Part shown: piece after piece, positions 36,030 through 47,923 of the stretch | Layout of the letters: the number at the start of each line of letters is the position of its first letter | Numbering within the stretch: the stretch's first letter is position 1 | From: Haliotis asinina | Lineage: Eukaryota; Mollusca; Gastropoda; Lepetellida; Haliotidae | Assembly: GCF_037392515.1 (NCBI RefSeq) | Contig: NC_090288.1 | Location: forward strand, 7,867,501-7,931,500 | Length of the DNA stretch: 64,000 nucleotides | Direction: 5' to 3' | Program-made: the position numbers and the translations under genes | Notes under the pieces: model-generated | The model's database searches: none | What the model was told of the DNA's origin: nothing | What the model saw: only the letters and a program-made list of their open reading frames with translations

Positions 36030-38060
36030 GTGGTTACAGTTTTGTGATAAACTACCATTATTGACAACCTCAGCAGCAGCAGCATCAGAAGCAGCAACAT
36101 CGGTGACATGGCTGTCGTCCGTTATGTCTGACGGTGAGCACTTTGTGTCACACTCTGGCTTCACGACGCCCTTGATGTCGAGTGCAACGTCTCTATCAAT
36201 CACGTCTGTCTTTGTGCCAACATTCGCATCAGGAGCAGCAACATCGGTCACATGGCTGTCGTCTGTTATGTCGGACATAAAACACTTCGTGTCACGCTCT
36301 GACGTCACTACTTTCTTGATGTAGAGTGTTACTTCCTCTTCCATCAGTCCAGTCTTTGTGGCCACATCCGCATCAGAAGCAGCAACATCGCTGACATGGC
36401 TGTCGTCCATTATGCCTGACGGTGAGCACTTTGTGCCACACTCTGGCTTCATGACGACCTTGATGTCGAGTGCAACGTCTCTATCAATCACGTCTGTATT
36501 TGTGACATCAGCATCAGAACCAGCAACATCGATGACATGGCTGCCGTCTGTTTTGTCTGACGGAGAGCACTTTGTATTAGGGGCTGGCTTCAAAACGCCC
36601 TTGATGTCGAGTACAACTTCTACATCAATCAGTCCTTCATCAGCAACATTGGTGACATGGCTGTCGTTAGTTTTGTCTGACGGAGAGTCCTTTGTGTCAC
36701 ACTCTGGCTTCACGACGTTCTTAGAGTCGAGTGCAACGTCTCCACGTATCACGTCTGTCTTTGTGCCAACATCAGCATCAGAATCAGCAACATCGGTAAC
36801 ATGGCTGTCGTTAGTTTTGTCTGACGGGGAGCAGTTTGTGTCACACTCTGGCTTCACGACGCCCTTGATGTCGAGTGCAACGTCTCTATCAATCACGTCT
36901 GTCTTTGTGCCAACATTCGCATCAGGAGCAGCAACATCGGTCACATGGCTGTCGTCTGTTATGTCGGACATAAAACACTTCGTGTCACGCTCTGACGTCA
37001 CTACTTTCTTGATGTAGAGTGTTACTTCCTCTTCCATCAGTCCAGTCTTTGTGGCCACATCCGCATCAGAAGCAGCAACATCGCTGACATGGCTGTCGTC
37101 CATTATGCCTGACGGTGAGCACTTTGTGCCACACTCTGGCTTCATGACGACCTTGATGTCGAGTGCAACGTCTCTATCAATCACGTCTGTATTTGTGACA
37201 TCAGCATCAGAACCAGCAACATCGATGACATGGCTGCCGTCTGTTTTGTCTGACGGAGAGCACTTTGTATTAGGGGCTGGCTTCAAAACGCCCTTGATGT
37301 CGAGTACAACTTCTACATCAATCAGTCCTTCATCAGCAACATTGGTGACATGGCTGTCGTTAGTTTTGTCTGACGGAGAGTCCTTTGTGTCACACTCTGG
37401 CTTCACGACGTTCTTAGAGTCGAGTGCAACGTCTCCACGTATCACGTCTGTCTTTGTGCCAACATCAGCATCAGAATCAGCAACATCGGTAACATGGCTG
37501 TCGTTAGTTTTGTCTGACGGGGAGCAGTTTGTGTCAGGGTCTGGCTTCACAACTCTCCTGAAGTCGAGTGCAAGTTCTCCATCAATCATGCCTGTTTTTG
37601 TGCCAACATCCGCATCAGAAGCAGCAACATCGGTCACATGGCTGTCGTCTGTTATGTCGGACATAAAACACTTCGTGTCACGCTCTGACGTCACTACTTT
37701 CTTGATGTAGAGTGCAACTTCCTCTTCCATCATTCCAGTCTTTGTGGCCACATCCGCATCAGAAGCAGCAACATCAGTGACATGGCTGCCGTTCATTATG
37801 CCTGACGAAGGGCACTTTGTGTCACACTCTCGCTTGACGACTCTCTTGAAGTCGTGTGCAACTTCTCCATCAGTCACTCCTCTCTTTGTAGCCACATCCG
37901 TATTAGCACCTTCATCAGAACCGGCAAAATTAATGACATGGGTGCCGTCCGTTACGTCTGACGTAGAGCACTTCCAGTCACGGACTGGCTTCCTGACTCT
38001 TTTGAAGCTCAGCACGTCTTCTCCATCGATCACGCCTGTCTTTGTGGCAAAGTCCACCTC
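36030..38060 (-). repeat. Coding repeat array in exon 3 of copy B (14 units)
   Basis: Fourteen ~48-residue units. Units 5-9 and 10-14 are near-identical blocks of five (231 residues), from a 693-bp tandem duplication (about 36,148 against 36,841) that keeps the frame. The internal block carries the short 42- and 46-residue units seen once in copy A. Confidence 0.88.
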
Positions 38061-38099
38061 ACACCTGCAACCGAATAACATGTATCACCTACTCTCTCA

Positions 38100-38205
38100 T
38101 CAATGGCATCATAAATGTGCTTCACACTTTGTACCCACTTGGGGCATCGAATCAAAGCCTTGTCGTGACGAGCGAACGCATTAACCACTAGGCCACTCCA
38201 CTACT
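38100..38205 (-). repeat. SINE fragment in intron 2 of copy B
   Basis: Paralogue of 18,826-18,930, with catcataaatgtgcttcaca and acccacttggggcatcgaat. Confidence 0.65.
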
Positions 38206-40850
38206 CCATTTGTATGAGATCCGAAATGCCCATATTGTTGGCTGTATATGAGTCATTCTAAAAAGATGCAACTGTTTCACGTATCAAGATTAAAACTTCA
38301 ATATAACCGTCAAAGTTTTCAGTGTGTTAAAAAATTGATATCTCCTGCATTAGCAACCTGTAATCTGGCTTGGAAATCTTTTATTACAAACAAAAGCACC
38401 TATTACTATTTACTAAATCATGTGTCTACTGTGCAGTAAATTTCATTTAAGAAGATATTGTTTCTGGAGTAGTTGAGAAGAATAGACCTTTTCCCATTCC
38501 TGGTAGATGTGTATCATTTTCTTGCTGAATTTTGTGAAAGTTGGACTCCCTATCATACATTAAGAACTTCTGGTTGAGAGTGATAAACATGTGGTGTTAA
38601 GTTCAAGACACATTTTTCAACACACTGTTGAAATTTAAAGGTAAACATTTGGGAATATTTTGTACCGGTGTCTTTTATGTAACATCAATTATCAATTTTA
38701 AAAAATCCAAACATATGTGTTTCTCTTTGCATTTTGAACGATTATTATAACACAGGGATGTTGTCTGAAATGGGAAAGGGAATAGCCAATATTTTGTCTG
38801 AATTTCCATTTCCATTTTGTCTCTCACATAACAGTCTTTTCAGTAACAGCTATTTTGTTGTTGGAAAGACAATCAGTGTTACTTCAAAGAAACATATCTC
38901 GATTAGTCAAATATTCTTTTTATTTTAATGCCAATGTCATTAACGGCTGAACCTGCATTTGCTATGGGCTCACATTAGGACGGAAGTTTATGTTTGAAGT
39001 AACAACTGACATTTTCCCGAACAATTTGTATGTTTCACATCTTTCAAAAGTACCCGTTACGTAAAGGACTTATGCTGTTACTGCAAAGACAGTTTAATAT
39101 AAATGATCTTTGTTTTTTGTTTTTCTTTCCTGATTAATTCGGATGTGCATTAAGATATGATACACAATTACCTTATGCTTAACACAGAAGTCTGTTCTTG
39201 AAACTTTGAATGCTTATATCCATTTTAAAGACTGTTATTTGAAAGACAGTGTGTGACTGACCATACTAATTATGACAGTGTAATAATCAGTCTGCAAAAA
39301 GCTTTGAACATCTAGTTTCCTAAGTGAAGTTAATTGGTGATAATCTAAAACAAAAGATCAGTGAATCATTCTTTTCTGAAATAGCAAGGTGGGTATGTCA
39401 AATACTGAGATTAATTTTCTTGATTTATGTGTTACTTTGACAGCTTGAGGCAGCTGATCAAAACTTTGATACTTTTGCTAGTAGCAAGCCCGTTTAACAG
39501 TTTGAGGCAAATGATCAAAACCTGGATTCTTTTGTTAGTTGTAAAGCTGTTTGACAGTTTGAGGATGGAAAGTAAAACTTTGATACTTTTGCTAGTAGCA
39601 AGTCCGTTTAACAGTTTGAGGCAAATGATCAAAACCTGGATTCTTTTGTTAGTTGTAAAGCTGTTTGACAGTTTGAGGATGGAAAGTAAAACTTTGATAC
39701 TTTAGCTAGTAGCAAGCCCGTTTAACAGTTTAAGGCAAATGATCAAAACCTGGATTCTTTTGTTAGTTGTAAACCTGTTTGACAGTTTGAGGATGGTAAG
39801 TAAAACTTTGATACTTTTGTTACTTTTAAATTTGTTGGACTGTTTGATAAATTCATGACAATCACTGTCAAACGTCTCGTCAAACCCTTTTTTCTCTGAG
39901 ATCCTAAAAGAAACAAATTTCAAGATGGTGACTGCTACTTTAATTGTTGTTAATTTAAAGCACAATGTCTATAGTGATTTTAATTCTTCTTTATCGACCA
40001 TTACTGTGTTCTGAAATGTCTTTGTATGGTAAAACAATACTTTTAGAAACTGATTGATGTGAACCTAGCTTATCATCAATACCACTGATGTATTCTTATC
40101 CTAACTCAAATATACAAATGAATTGTCTTCTCTATAACAAACATGTCGTTGTTAGTCACCTAATTTGAAGATATGGATGTAACTTGTAACACTTACTATA
40201 TTTCTAAATGTAAAACGCAAAGATTTTAGTTACAATTAAATAGTTTTTCAAATTTATTTGACATATTTTCTTTCCAATAACGTAGAGTGTCTTTGGCATA
40301 ATGATACTGTCCTTCATTAGCAGGACTAGAAAGTAAATGTTTTATGATCTAAAGAGTAAGACATTGTCAGAAATCAGTCAGAAATATCAAAATATTCTCT
40401 CCAAATCACCTTAAGTGCAATACTTTTTATGAGAGGCAGTTGAGGGGAAACTATGAGCACTGAAAAGTACTAGCAGATTTCACCATTTCATCTGACACAG
40501 TGTAGAACAGGTTTATTTCATAAACACGCAATCATAGAACTGAATTTGTGAGGGTGTGTAACAAAATAACAGCTAATAGTAAGAGTCGATTACATGGGTC
40601 TGCCTATATTGTGAATGTGTATTTGTTCCAGCAGTACTACAGCCGTACGATGTTTGTAAACAACCGAACCTGGACCCAACGATCCAGTGATTTTAACGTT
40701 CACTAATCTACCTGCACCAATGTACCTCTATACACTATGAACGTTACTGAAATTTGCATTGTGTTTACTTCAGAATTATACCATTTTTCATCAAAAGCCT
40801 AAGCCAAGCCCACAACAGATATTTGCAAAACGTATCTTAATGATACTTAC
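38206..40850. other. Intron 2 of copy B, non-coding
   Basis: Nearly identical to intron 2 of copy A apart from the expanded 114-bp repeat and a deletion of about 65 bp near 40,022 relative to A. No other exon was recognised. Confidence 0.55.
39427..39850. repeat. 114-bp intronic tandem repeat, three units
   Basis: The phrase aaactttgatacttt recurs at 39,461, 39,575 and 39,689, a 114-bp period. Each unit contains two sub-repeats around gacagtttgaggatgg and aacagtttgaggcaaatgat. Copy A has a single unit (20,160-20,350). 114 is divisible by three, so it creates open frames with no other support. Confidence 0.85.
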
Positions 40851-43769
40851 ATTTTGCCATTGATTACAAAGCTCCTCTTCCTAGCTTGCATATATTCTTT
40901 GTATCTATCCTCAAATATTTGACTGTCGGTGACATCACTCCATGTTCCCTCAGGACTCTTCCATGACCATGTCCAAACTGTTGACGAGTTCCTCAGGCTG
41001 ACTTCTTCTTCCTTCTCCTCCTGTCTCTCTTTCGCTTCCATCTGAATCTGTCCAGTTTGGTTACTAGCTGTAGTGAGCTTCTCTGATACTTTGATTTTTC
41101 CTCTTGTACTACATCCGGTGTTAGCAGAATAACTAGCGACTTCATGCCGGTTATTTGGTTTGGGTATTTCTTTGTTGTATCCATCAGTGAACATGCCCTG
41201 TGTTCCAGTTGAGCATTGAACCTGTCTGTCCTCGTGTTCGACTGGATGATTCTTTTTGCTTGCTATGGATTTAAGGGTTTTGAAAACAACTTCTTTTTCA
41301 TGATAATTTGATGGACGTATTCCGTAACGTCGGAGACAATGTAACGGTTGGTTAGCCGTAATATCATGAGAAGAATTACACCTGTATGAGGCCCTGCAAG
41401 TTCCATGGAGGAATTTTGAACATACGTGCATGAATCCGCATTGAGCGTTGTTGCAGCCTTTAGGCTTGTTGTAGTAATTGCATATCGCTGGAACAGTTGT
41501 GGAATTTCTATATCTCAGTGAACGCAGAACTTCGATTTCAATTTCCGTTTCGAACTTGTGCAACAACGATTTCCTCAAAACCTCTTTATTGTGTTCTGTG
41601 TCCATGTCATGACCAAAGATACATGTCTTCCCCGGTTCTTGCATGGTACATTTGCTCAAAACGAAATATTTGCAGATGTGAAGGCTCCTGCAATCGTGTG
41701 TGCATGATCCCGCTTTCCTTGAATGTTGCTGACACAGGAGCAGATTTGGATGACCAGTCACCAGAAACTTATCCACAGCTACTGTTTCTTCCACTTCACC
41801 ATCTTCAATCACTCTCTCATCCCTGTCAGTGTCTCCTTCTATTTCAAAAACGTTGTTATAAGTTTTCAAGAAATCAAATAGAGTTTGCGTGTTGGAAAAA
41901 TTGATAATCCTTTTCTGGTGAAGAGTTTTTCTCAAGTTTGCTAAATGAACCTTGCCAAGATAATCTACACATACTGTTCGAAGAATCAAACTGGCCAGGT
42001 CTTCTTTCTCTGCTGTACTTGATGACTTTATTCTCTCTTCTGAATCAATTGGCTCAACCGAGGACGTGGTTACACAGTTGAATCCCTGAGTTACAGACGG
42101 ATTCCAGTCGTGGACGCTTTCGTTGTCTTCGATATATTGTTGCATATTTACTCCGATTTCAGCTGGTGACAGGTTCCTTCTGACAGGTTCCCTTTGATTA
42201 AAATAGCCTCGATTAAATGAATTATCCTCCCCTTTGTCATCGTTCCATTTGTGTTTCTTTCGTCTGATCCTATCCGGTGACCTGCTTCTGTCATTCCGGA
42301 AGAAGCCTGGTCCAGATGATTTATTATCAGGGTGGGGCCTTTTCCCACATCTGCTCATCCTTCCTAAATGCATCCATCCTTTTCCTGCGAACCATATCGT
42401 TTGCTAGTCTCACTGAATCTTACACATACATTATTTCCTTTACTCATGTCCTTTCTGCTGGTCCGACCTATGTCCTCTACTGTACGCTGGTCCCATGGGT
42501 GTCCACCAAGATTCCAACTTGTCTCTCGTATTGGACTCCCATCTTTTATGTCCTCGTGCACTACCTCCACTCTTCGGACAATATCTTGTGCATGTCCGAC
42601 GTCACTCTCACCGACATCGTGGTTTTGAAGCCCGAGCCTCAAATCTGTACCAATAGCACATATGCTCTAACGACTGTGCATTTAAGATCGACAAAGTGAA
42701 GTTTCACAATGGGATAAATGTGTATGTTGTTAGGTTTCACATCATAGAAAATAATTTCAAAGATCAATTTCATTTCGTGTGATATCACTAATGTCAATGG
42801 TGCAATTTTCAGTGATTTTGCCCATCACACGAAATGAAATCTGTTTCTAAAGATAGCCAGGGTTGGTATTTTTTTGCACAAACATTTCAAATTATTACTT
42901 CATGCTTTACAGATGTTTGCCTACACTGATTTTCATATTTTTGTACTTTTATCGCAGATATTGATGTTAATCCGAGCCAAATCTGTGGTATGATTTACAA
43001 AAGAGAGAAAATGCGTAATGCTTCAAAATTCACAGATTAGTTACTTTCCATAAAACACATTAGGCGTAACTAATCGCTGTTGTTACAACATGGAAATTAA
43101 CATGTAACATAATCCTCACCGTCATGAGCCAGTCCTCGCTCTTGTCCTCGATCACGACCTTGTCCTCGTCCTTCCTCATCTTCCTGACACTGTCGTAGGC
43201 GCTGCTTGTTACGCCTCGACATAACTGATGTGGTAGTGATTCCCGGATTATCTGGTCCAGACTCGATTATTCATAAACCGTTGTTATATAGGTAGAACAC
43301 CGCGATAAACAACAACAATCCACAGCCAACTGATATGGTAGTGAATACGATCCTAGGGTATCTGTCGTCACAGTTATGTGTAAACACACCCGACGTCACA
43401 CTGTCACAAGACTGTGTTACGGACTGTTCGACAATCGACTCTCACGGTAGATATCACGTCACACTGATCACTCTACCTGAAACATAATCTTCCACAAGGA
43501 TCAATGAAGGACGACAAGGTCTGATGAGCAGCCCGTGCATTACAAACATACAATTCAGCTTGCTACGCTGAATTGTATTGTTCGATATGGGCACAAATCT
43601 CAAAACAAGATCCCATGTAGTATCATCCCAGGAAGAGGCTTTCCAAGAAGAATCCTCGGTTGTATTTCCTAGAAGTCTACCTTTGAGATTCCACGAACGT
43701 TTGGCGACATGTTATCATGTAGTTATCGCCCTTACTGACTGGTTTGACGGGTTATGCGCTCTTTTTTGA

Positions 43770-44145
43770 TTATCTTGTTTAACACCACACTCGGCAGTAT
43801 TCCAGCTATATGGCAGTCTGAGTCAGATATACCAGTGATCAGTATCATGAGCACTGATATACTCAATTTGGATACGATAAACTGTATCAACCCAATCAGG
43901 TGCCTGACCACTTGGTGACTTTAGTCTCCTCTTACGACCACGGTTGGTTAAGGCCTTTGCATGTTTTAAAACGGGCACTGCAATATTCCAGCTATATGGC
44001 GGCGGTCTGCAAATAATTGACACTGGACCAGACAATCCAGAGATCAACACCACGAGCCTGACAACTCGATCCCGTTACTCGCCTTTAACGACAATCATGG
44101 GTTGCTGAGGACCAATTCTAACCCGGATCCTCGCGGATTTGAGTA
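43770..44145 (-). repeat. Decayed abalone-type SINE pieces
   Basis: Third copy of the composite at 10,530-10,840 and 29,450-29,805: cactcggcagtattccagct, then atggcggcggtctgcaaata and gacaatcatgggttgctgag. Confidence 0.6.
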
Positions 44146-44398
44146 ATCAAGACTTCAATAAATAATCAAGAATTGCTAAGTTTTAGCTTGGAACCCAAGG
44201 AAGAGCATTTCGACCTATCTGTTTGCCACACAAATCGTAGTTAAAAGAGCGAGAACTTTATGGTGTGTTGAAAGACATCCTAATTTACTGAGACAACTTT
44301 GTCAATTGAAATTCATCTTTGAATCAATATTGCTCGTATAGGTGTGTGCACATACCTACGCACTCACAGAGAGAAAAGGAGCGAGGGAGGGTATCTCT

Positions 44399-44437
44399 GT
44401 GTGTGTGTGTGTGTGTGTGCGGGGGGGGGGGGGGGGG
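44399..44437. repeat. (GT)n followed by a poly-G run
   Basis: Simple tract of alternating GT (about 22 bp) leading directly into about 18 consecutive G residues. The open frames over it are low-complexity artefacts. Confidence 0.95.
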
Positions 44438-44776
44438 TTATGGGGGAAGGGGGAGGTATATGAAGAAACAGACAGAGAGAGCGACCCATGCACGCTACAT
44501 GCTGGAGTGTACATTCTACCCTGAATGAGATATCAACGGACCTACTTTCGGTCTGAACAATGGGTAGCCGTTTGTCGTGATCAAATAAGCATGACGTTAT
44601 TTGCATACGTTTCGAACAAGTTATCACAACAACAGTTCCTGGATCTGACAGAATGTATAGGGACTTCATACCTCGTTATCACATTAAGAGGCTTTGCTCT
44701 CGAAAGTACGCAAATCTATAGATTGAGGAAAACATTCTGGTCCTGATGAACCGGAATGACTCATACATTGAGTAGA

Positions 44777-44962
44777 GTGAGCGACTGAGCATGGTTTTAC
44801 GCTGTTTTTGTAACAATATTCGATCAATGTGGGGACTTCAGTGTGTGAAGAATTCGGCTCCACAAACTGTACCAACATGGGGAATCGAACCCGAGTCTTC
44901 AGCGTGACGAGTGGACGCTTTAATCGGTACCCCATCACCCCCTCAGTCGTAGGTGAAAGCAT
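44777..44962 (-). repeat. tRNA-derived SINE, degraded
   Basis: Contains gagcgactgagcatggtttt, accaacatggggaatcgaac and cgagtcttcagcgtgacgag, the complement of the tRNA-like head. Better preserved than its paralogue at 24,484-24,655. Confidence 0.72.
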
Positions 44963-45225
44963 AAGTGTAAGATACCGATTACCTAGAGCCACAGATATTC
45001 ATATTGTTACGAGAGTGTATTTTCTGTAAATTATATTATTAATTAAGTAATAATTACCATTGGGTCACAACGTTTAGTGTTTTGAATGATAATTATCATG
45101 GTTCACATTCCGTAGCATAATTGTTCAGTGGTAATAGTGTGTCATTACTTGACACAAGGAACTTTATCATAACAGTTAAACGCACAACACGAACAAGCCA
45201 TTTTATCGTATACTGAATAGGTGCA

Positions 45226-45389
45226 CAGTGGAAGCTGTCTAAACCGACTCTCATCGTGACTGAAGAAATAATCCAGTTTAGATTGCAGAGCCGAAGATAA
45301 TTGTTGAAGCCACAGACGGTACTGAGATTTAATGCTAATGTTAACACCTTGTCGGATTGAACAGATGCCGGTTTTGACAGCTTCCACTG
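45226..45389. mobile_element. pogo/Tigger-like MITE, paralogue
   Basis: Same element as 24,919-25,094, with cagtggaagctgtctaaacc at the left and gacagcttccactg at the right. It has lost about 12 bp inside. Its left TA has mutated to CA. Confidence 0.72.
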
Positions 45390-45411
45390 TATATAGAGAG
45401 CCTAATAGTCA

Positions 45412-45525
45412 AAATGCCTGCTCGTCACAGGTTCGAATCGCCGGGTTAAGCTGATTTCTCATGTCCACTGCCTGCAATTGCTGGAATATTGCTAAATGTG
45501 GCGTAAAACCATACTCACTCACTCT
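45412..45525 (+). repeat. tRNA-derived SINE, 5'-truncated
   Basis: Contains ctcgtcacaggttcgaatcg (B box) and gtggcgtaaaaccatactca with a (ctca)n tail. Paralogue of 25,107-25,230. Confidence 0.7.
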
Positions 45526-47042
45526 ATTGGTATGGCTGTCGTGTACATAATATATATTATGAACGTCTATTAGATGTTTTTTTTCATATATCATTAGTTT
45601 GCCCAACAGTCGTCAACAACTGAATGAATGGTGATAAACCCAGTTGGGGTCAATGCAAGTAGCATCTTCCAAGAGATACCTGGTTTTTGTGTTGTATTAG
45701 GCTCTATTGTTCTCTACTCCGGTATAGTGACATGGTTCTATGACAACAAGCTAGTTTTCAATCAAACTCGGTGATACTGTTGTAGATTTACTGTCTTCTG
45801 ACAACTGGTTGTTATGTTCGAAATCGATTATTCGTTAACGTTTAAATTGTTCGTGTGGCGATGTGGCTAAAACATTGCTGACGTGCCTGTAAATATTAAC
45901 TCATTTTCATTTCCATTTTCATTCCACACATCGAGACTAATGTAGTTGTATTATACAGAATGTTTGCTTTACTTTGTCATGAAGTAAGTTCACCTCTAAA
46001 GTAGTGCCGTTAAATTGGGCACAAGCCATAATAACTGAATACTTCGTTTGCATAAGTGGGATATTTGATATGATAGAAAACCTTTAAAAAAACAATCAAA
46101 AAACAAAACAAAACAAAAAGCAGAGAGCACACGCAAAAGTTCACGTCGTCCCTCAGAACCCTGGCACGCACCAATCTGCACCTATCTACCTGCCTATCTG
46201 CCTGCCTCTATCATGCTCACGTAAACAGTAGTTGTCTATTCCAAAACAAGCCTGACGTTCTGTGTATACATTTCTTGAGAGCTCTACAATAACTGCTCAA
46301 GTTGTCTATTCTTGGAAGCATATATTTGAGACATGGCATGGTGTTTCATATAAGAAGTGTAGACTACAAACTACACTGCTGGGTAGGGTGGGATACCAAC
46401 TCAAAGGTCTTGTTGACCTGTTCTTGATCAGACACTGTCGTAATGACTAGTTCACTGAGTCATGTAGGTGTGGGATTTGTTTGTTTGTTGGCTGTTTATT
46501 ATGACAGACAGGTAGGAACCTGTCTGAACCTGGTGAAGCGGGAACACTGGTAGATCACGTGTTGATCCGCGAGTCGGGTTTCTTAGTCATTGACGATTCT
46601 GGGGAAATCTGGAAGAAGATCCGCCTATCGCAGTTGACTTCTATCAGTCACTTGAATGTTCACCCTGTCACTTGCTGAACAGCCGAGACGACACAATAAA
46701 ACACACGATGTAATAGACACAACATTCATGTTGCACATTACTTTCATGCTGGTGTGTTTGGCAGCTATGCTCGCACGTGGTTGATTCACCTACTCTTACG
46801 GTACTTAGTAGCCATATTTTATTCTACTCGAACAAATCAACCATGCATGCAGATATGAGATGTTCATATCTGGTATTCATGGTGTATGAATATCAGCAAA
46901 ACTCATATTTATTTCTTTGTTTTCTATGTTTCTATATATATGCGTATGCATGTTATGTAACGGAGAGCTAATTTATCTCGGTAAAGAAATCTCACAACCC
47001 TGTGAGGGCGACGGTGTTTTATCGAGACAGCACTAGCGCTTT

Positions 47043-47232
47043 TACAGCCCCTCTGTTGTATGAGGCGCGGTAGGGTAGCCAAGTAGTGAAAGCATTCCCT
47101 CATCACGGTGAACACCCGGGTTCGATTCACCACACGGGTACAAGACTGATGTGAAGCCCAGTTCTAGATGCCATGCCGTGGCAATTCTTGAATATTGCTT
47201 AAAACCATTCTTACTTACTTACTCACTCACTT
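47043..47232 (+). repeat. tRNA-derived SINE
   Basis: Begins near gcccctctgttgtatgaggc, has cacccgggttcgattcacca (B box) and ends with (actt)n(actc)n. A 3' scrap of the same insertion is visible near 26,580-26,635 in the paralogous region. Confidence 0.7.
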
Positions 47233-47923
47233 ACTATTGCTGTCTAGTGATGTTGTGTACATGGTTGTGCAGTAGCAAGAAAATATACGTATTGATGTCT
47301 TTACACTATACCTTTCAAAAATGATAGTTTGTGACAGTATCAGTCATATACATTTGACTGCACAGCTGTAAATCCAAATTTTATATTTTCATGTCAGCGG
47401 ACAACAATCTCATTGATTTACTCGATCCAATGAATAGATTAAGTGGCACACTGAATGGTTTATTTTAGCAGTAAACAAAAACAAAATACTAAATGTGTTT
47501 CTGTACTGTTTATTCTGTCGTATTTCAAGCCGGCACATCAACTTCAGGTTAGATCGGAAAATATTTTGTTTAGGTACTTTGGTAACTTCGTTCTCAAGAA
47601 GCAGGTGTCCCACTGTTCATCTTTTCTGTGTTCATTTTACATTCTTACTGGCAAAATGACGAATCATATCTGCTGCCTCATAGAACCAGTGTCCATCCTT
47701 GTTCAGTTAACAGTAAAATCCACACATTTATTTCATTGCTGGTCCAGGGATGACGATGGACCTTTAATTCACACTTTCTTGTCTTTAGATTTATCTTCAC
47801 ACTGACTGATTGCTGTGAGTTTACAAACAAAGTGTTATTAAACAACACCTTGAGCTACTGGTATTAGTGGTAGTATTTCGTGGTAATATTTAGTATATAT
47901 AATCATCATATCATGTGGACGGA

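Larger units (their letters stand above)
36009..43222 (-). pseudogene. ZAP/PARP12-like CCCH protein with WWE and 14 repeats (copy B, one frameshift)
   Basis: Exons as in copy A: exon 1 43,222-43,120 (MSRRNKQ; 34 codons plus one base), exon 2 42,644-40,851, exon 3 38,064-36,009, with the same splice sites and phases. Exon 2 carries one single-base loss near 42,370 relative to A (cccatcc becomes ccatcc on the plus strand). This splits it into a ~90-codon and a ~500-codon frame, the second starting MHLGRMSRC. Everything after that is intact: winged-helix segment, four CCCH fingers, WWE domain, and 14 repeats in a 685-codon exon. It is therefore a very recent pseudogene, a gene with a null allele, or an assembly error. 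Exon 2 also lacks one codon before the WWE (STVWTW against STGVWTW). Confidence 0.72.
30345..43560. repeat. Segmental duplication, copy 2 (D flank plus gene B)
   Basis: Second copy of the block at 12,400-24,150. It lacks the SINE found at 12,126-12,389 and has a shorter 29-bp minisatellite. It keeps a longer Tc1-like scrap and carries a 693-bp in-frame expansion of the repeat exon. Confidence 0.9.
43223..47923. other. Upstream region of copy B, repeats only
   Basis: It holds SINE pieces (43,770-44,145; 44,777-44,962; 45,412-45,525; 47,043-47,232), a (GT)n/(G)n tract, a pogo-like MITE and the shared upstream marker near 46,134. It is paralogous to 23.8-26.9 kb. No gene. Confidence 0.55.

Noticed and set aside
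44319-44669. Frames over the GT/G tract
   Set aside because: Low-complexity translation of a simple repeat.
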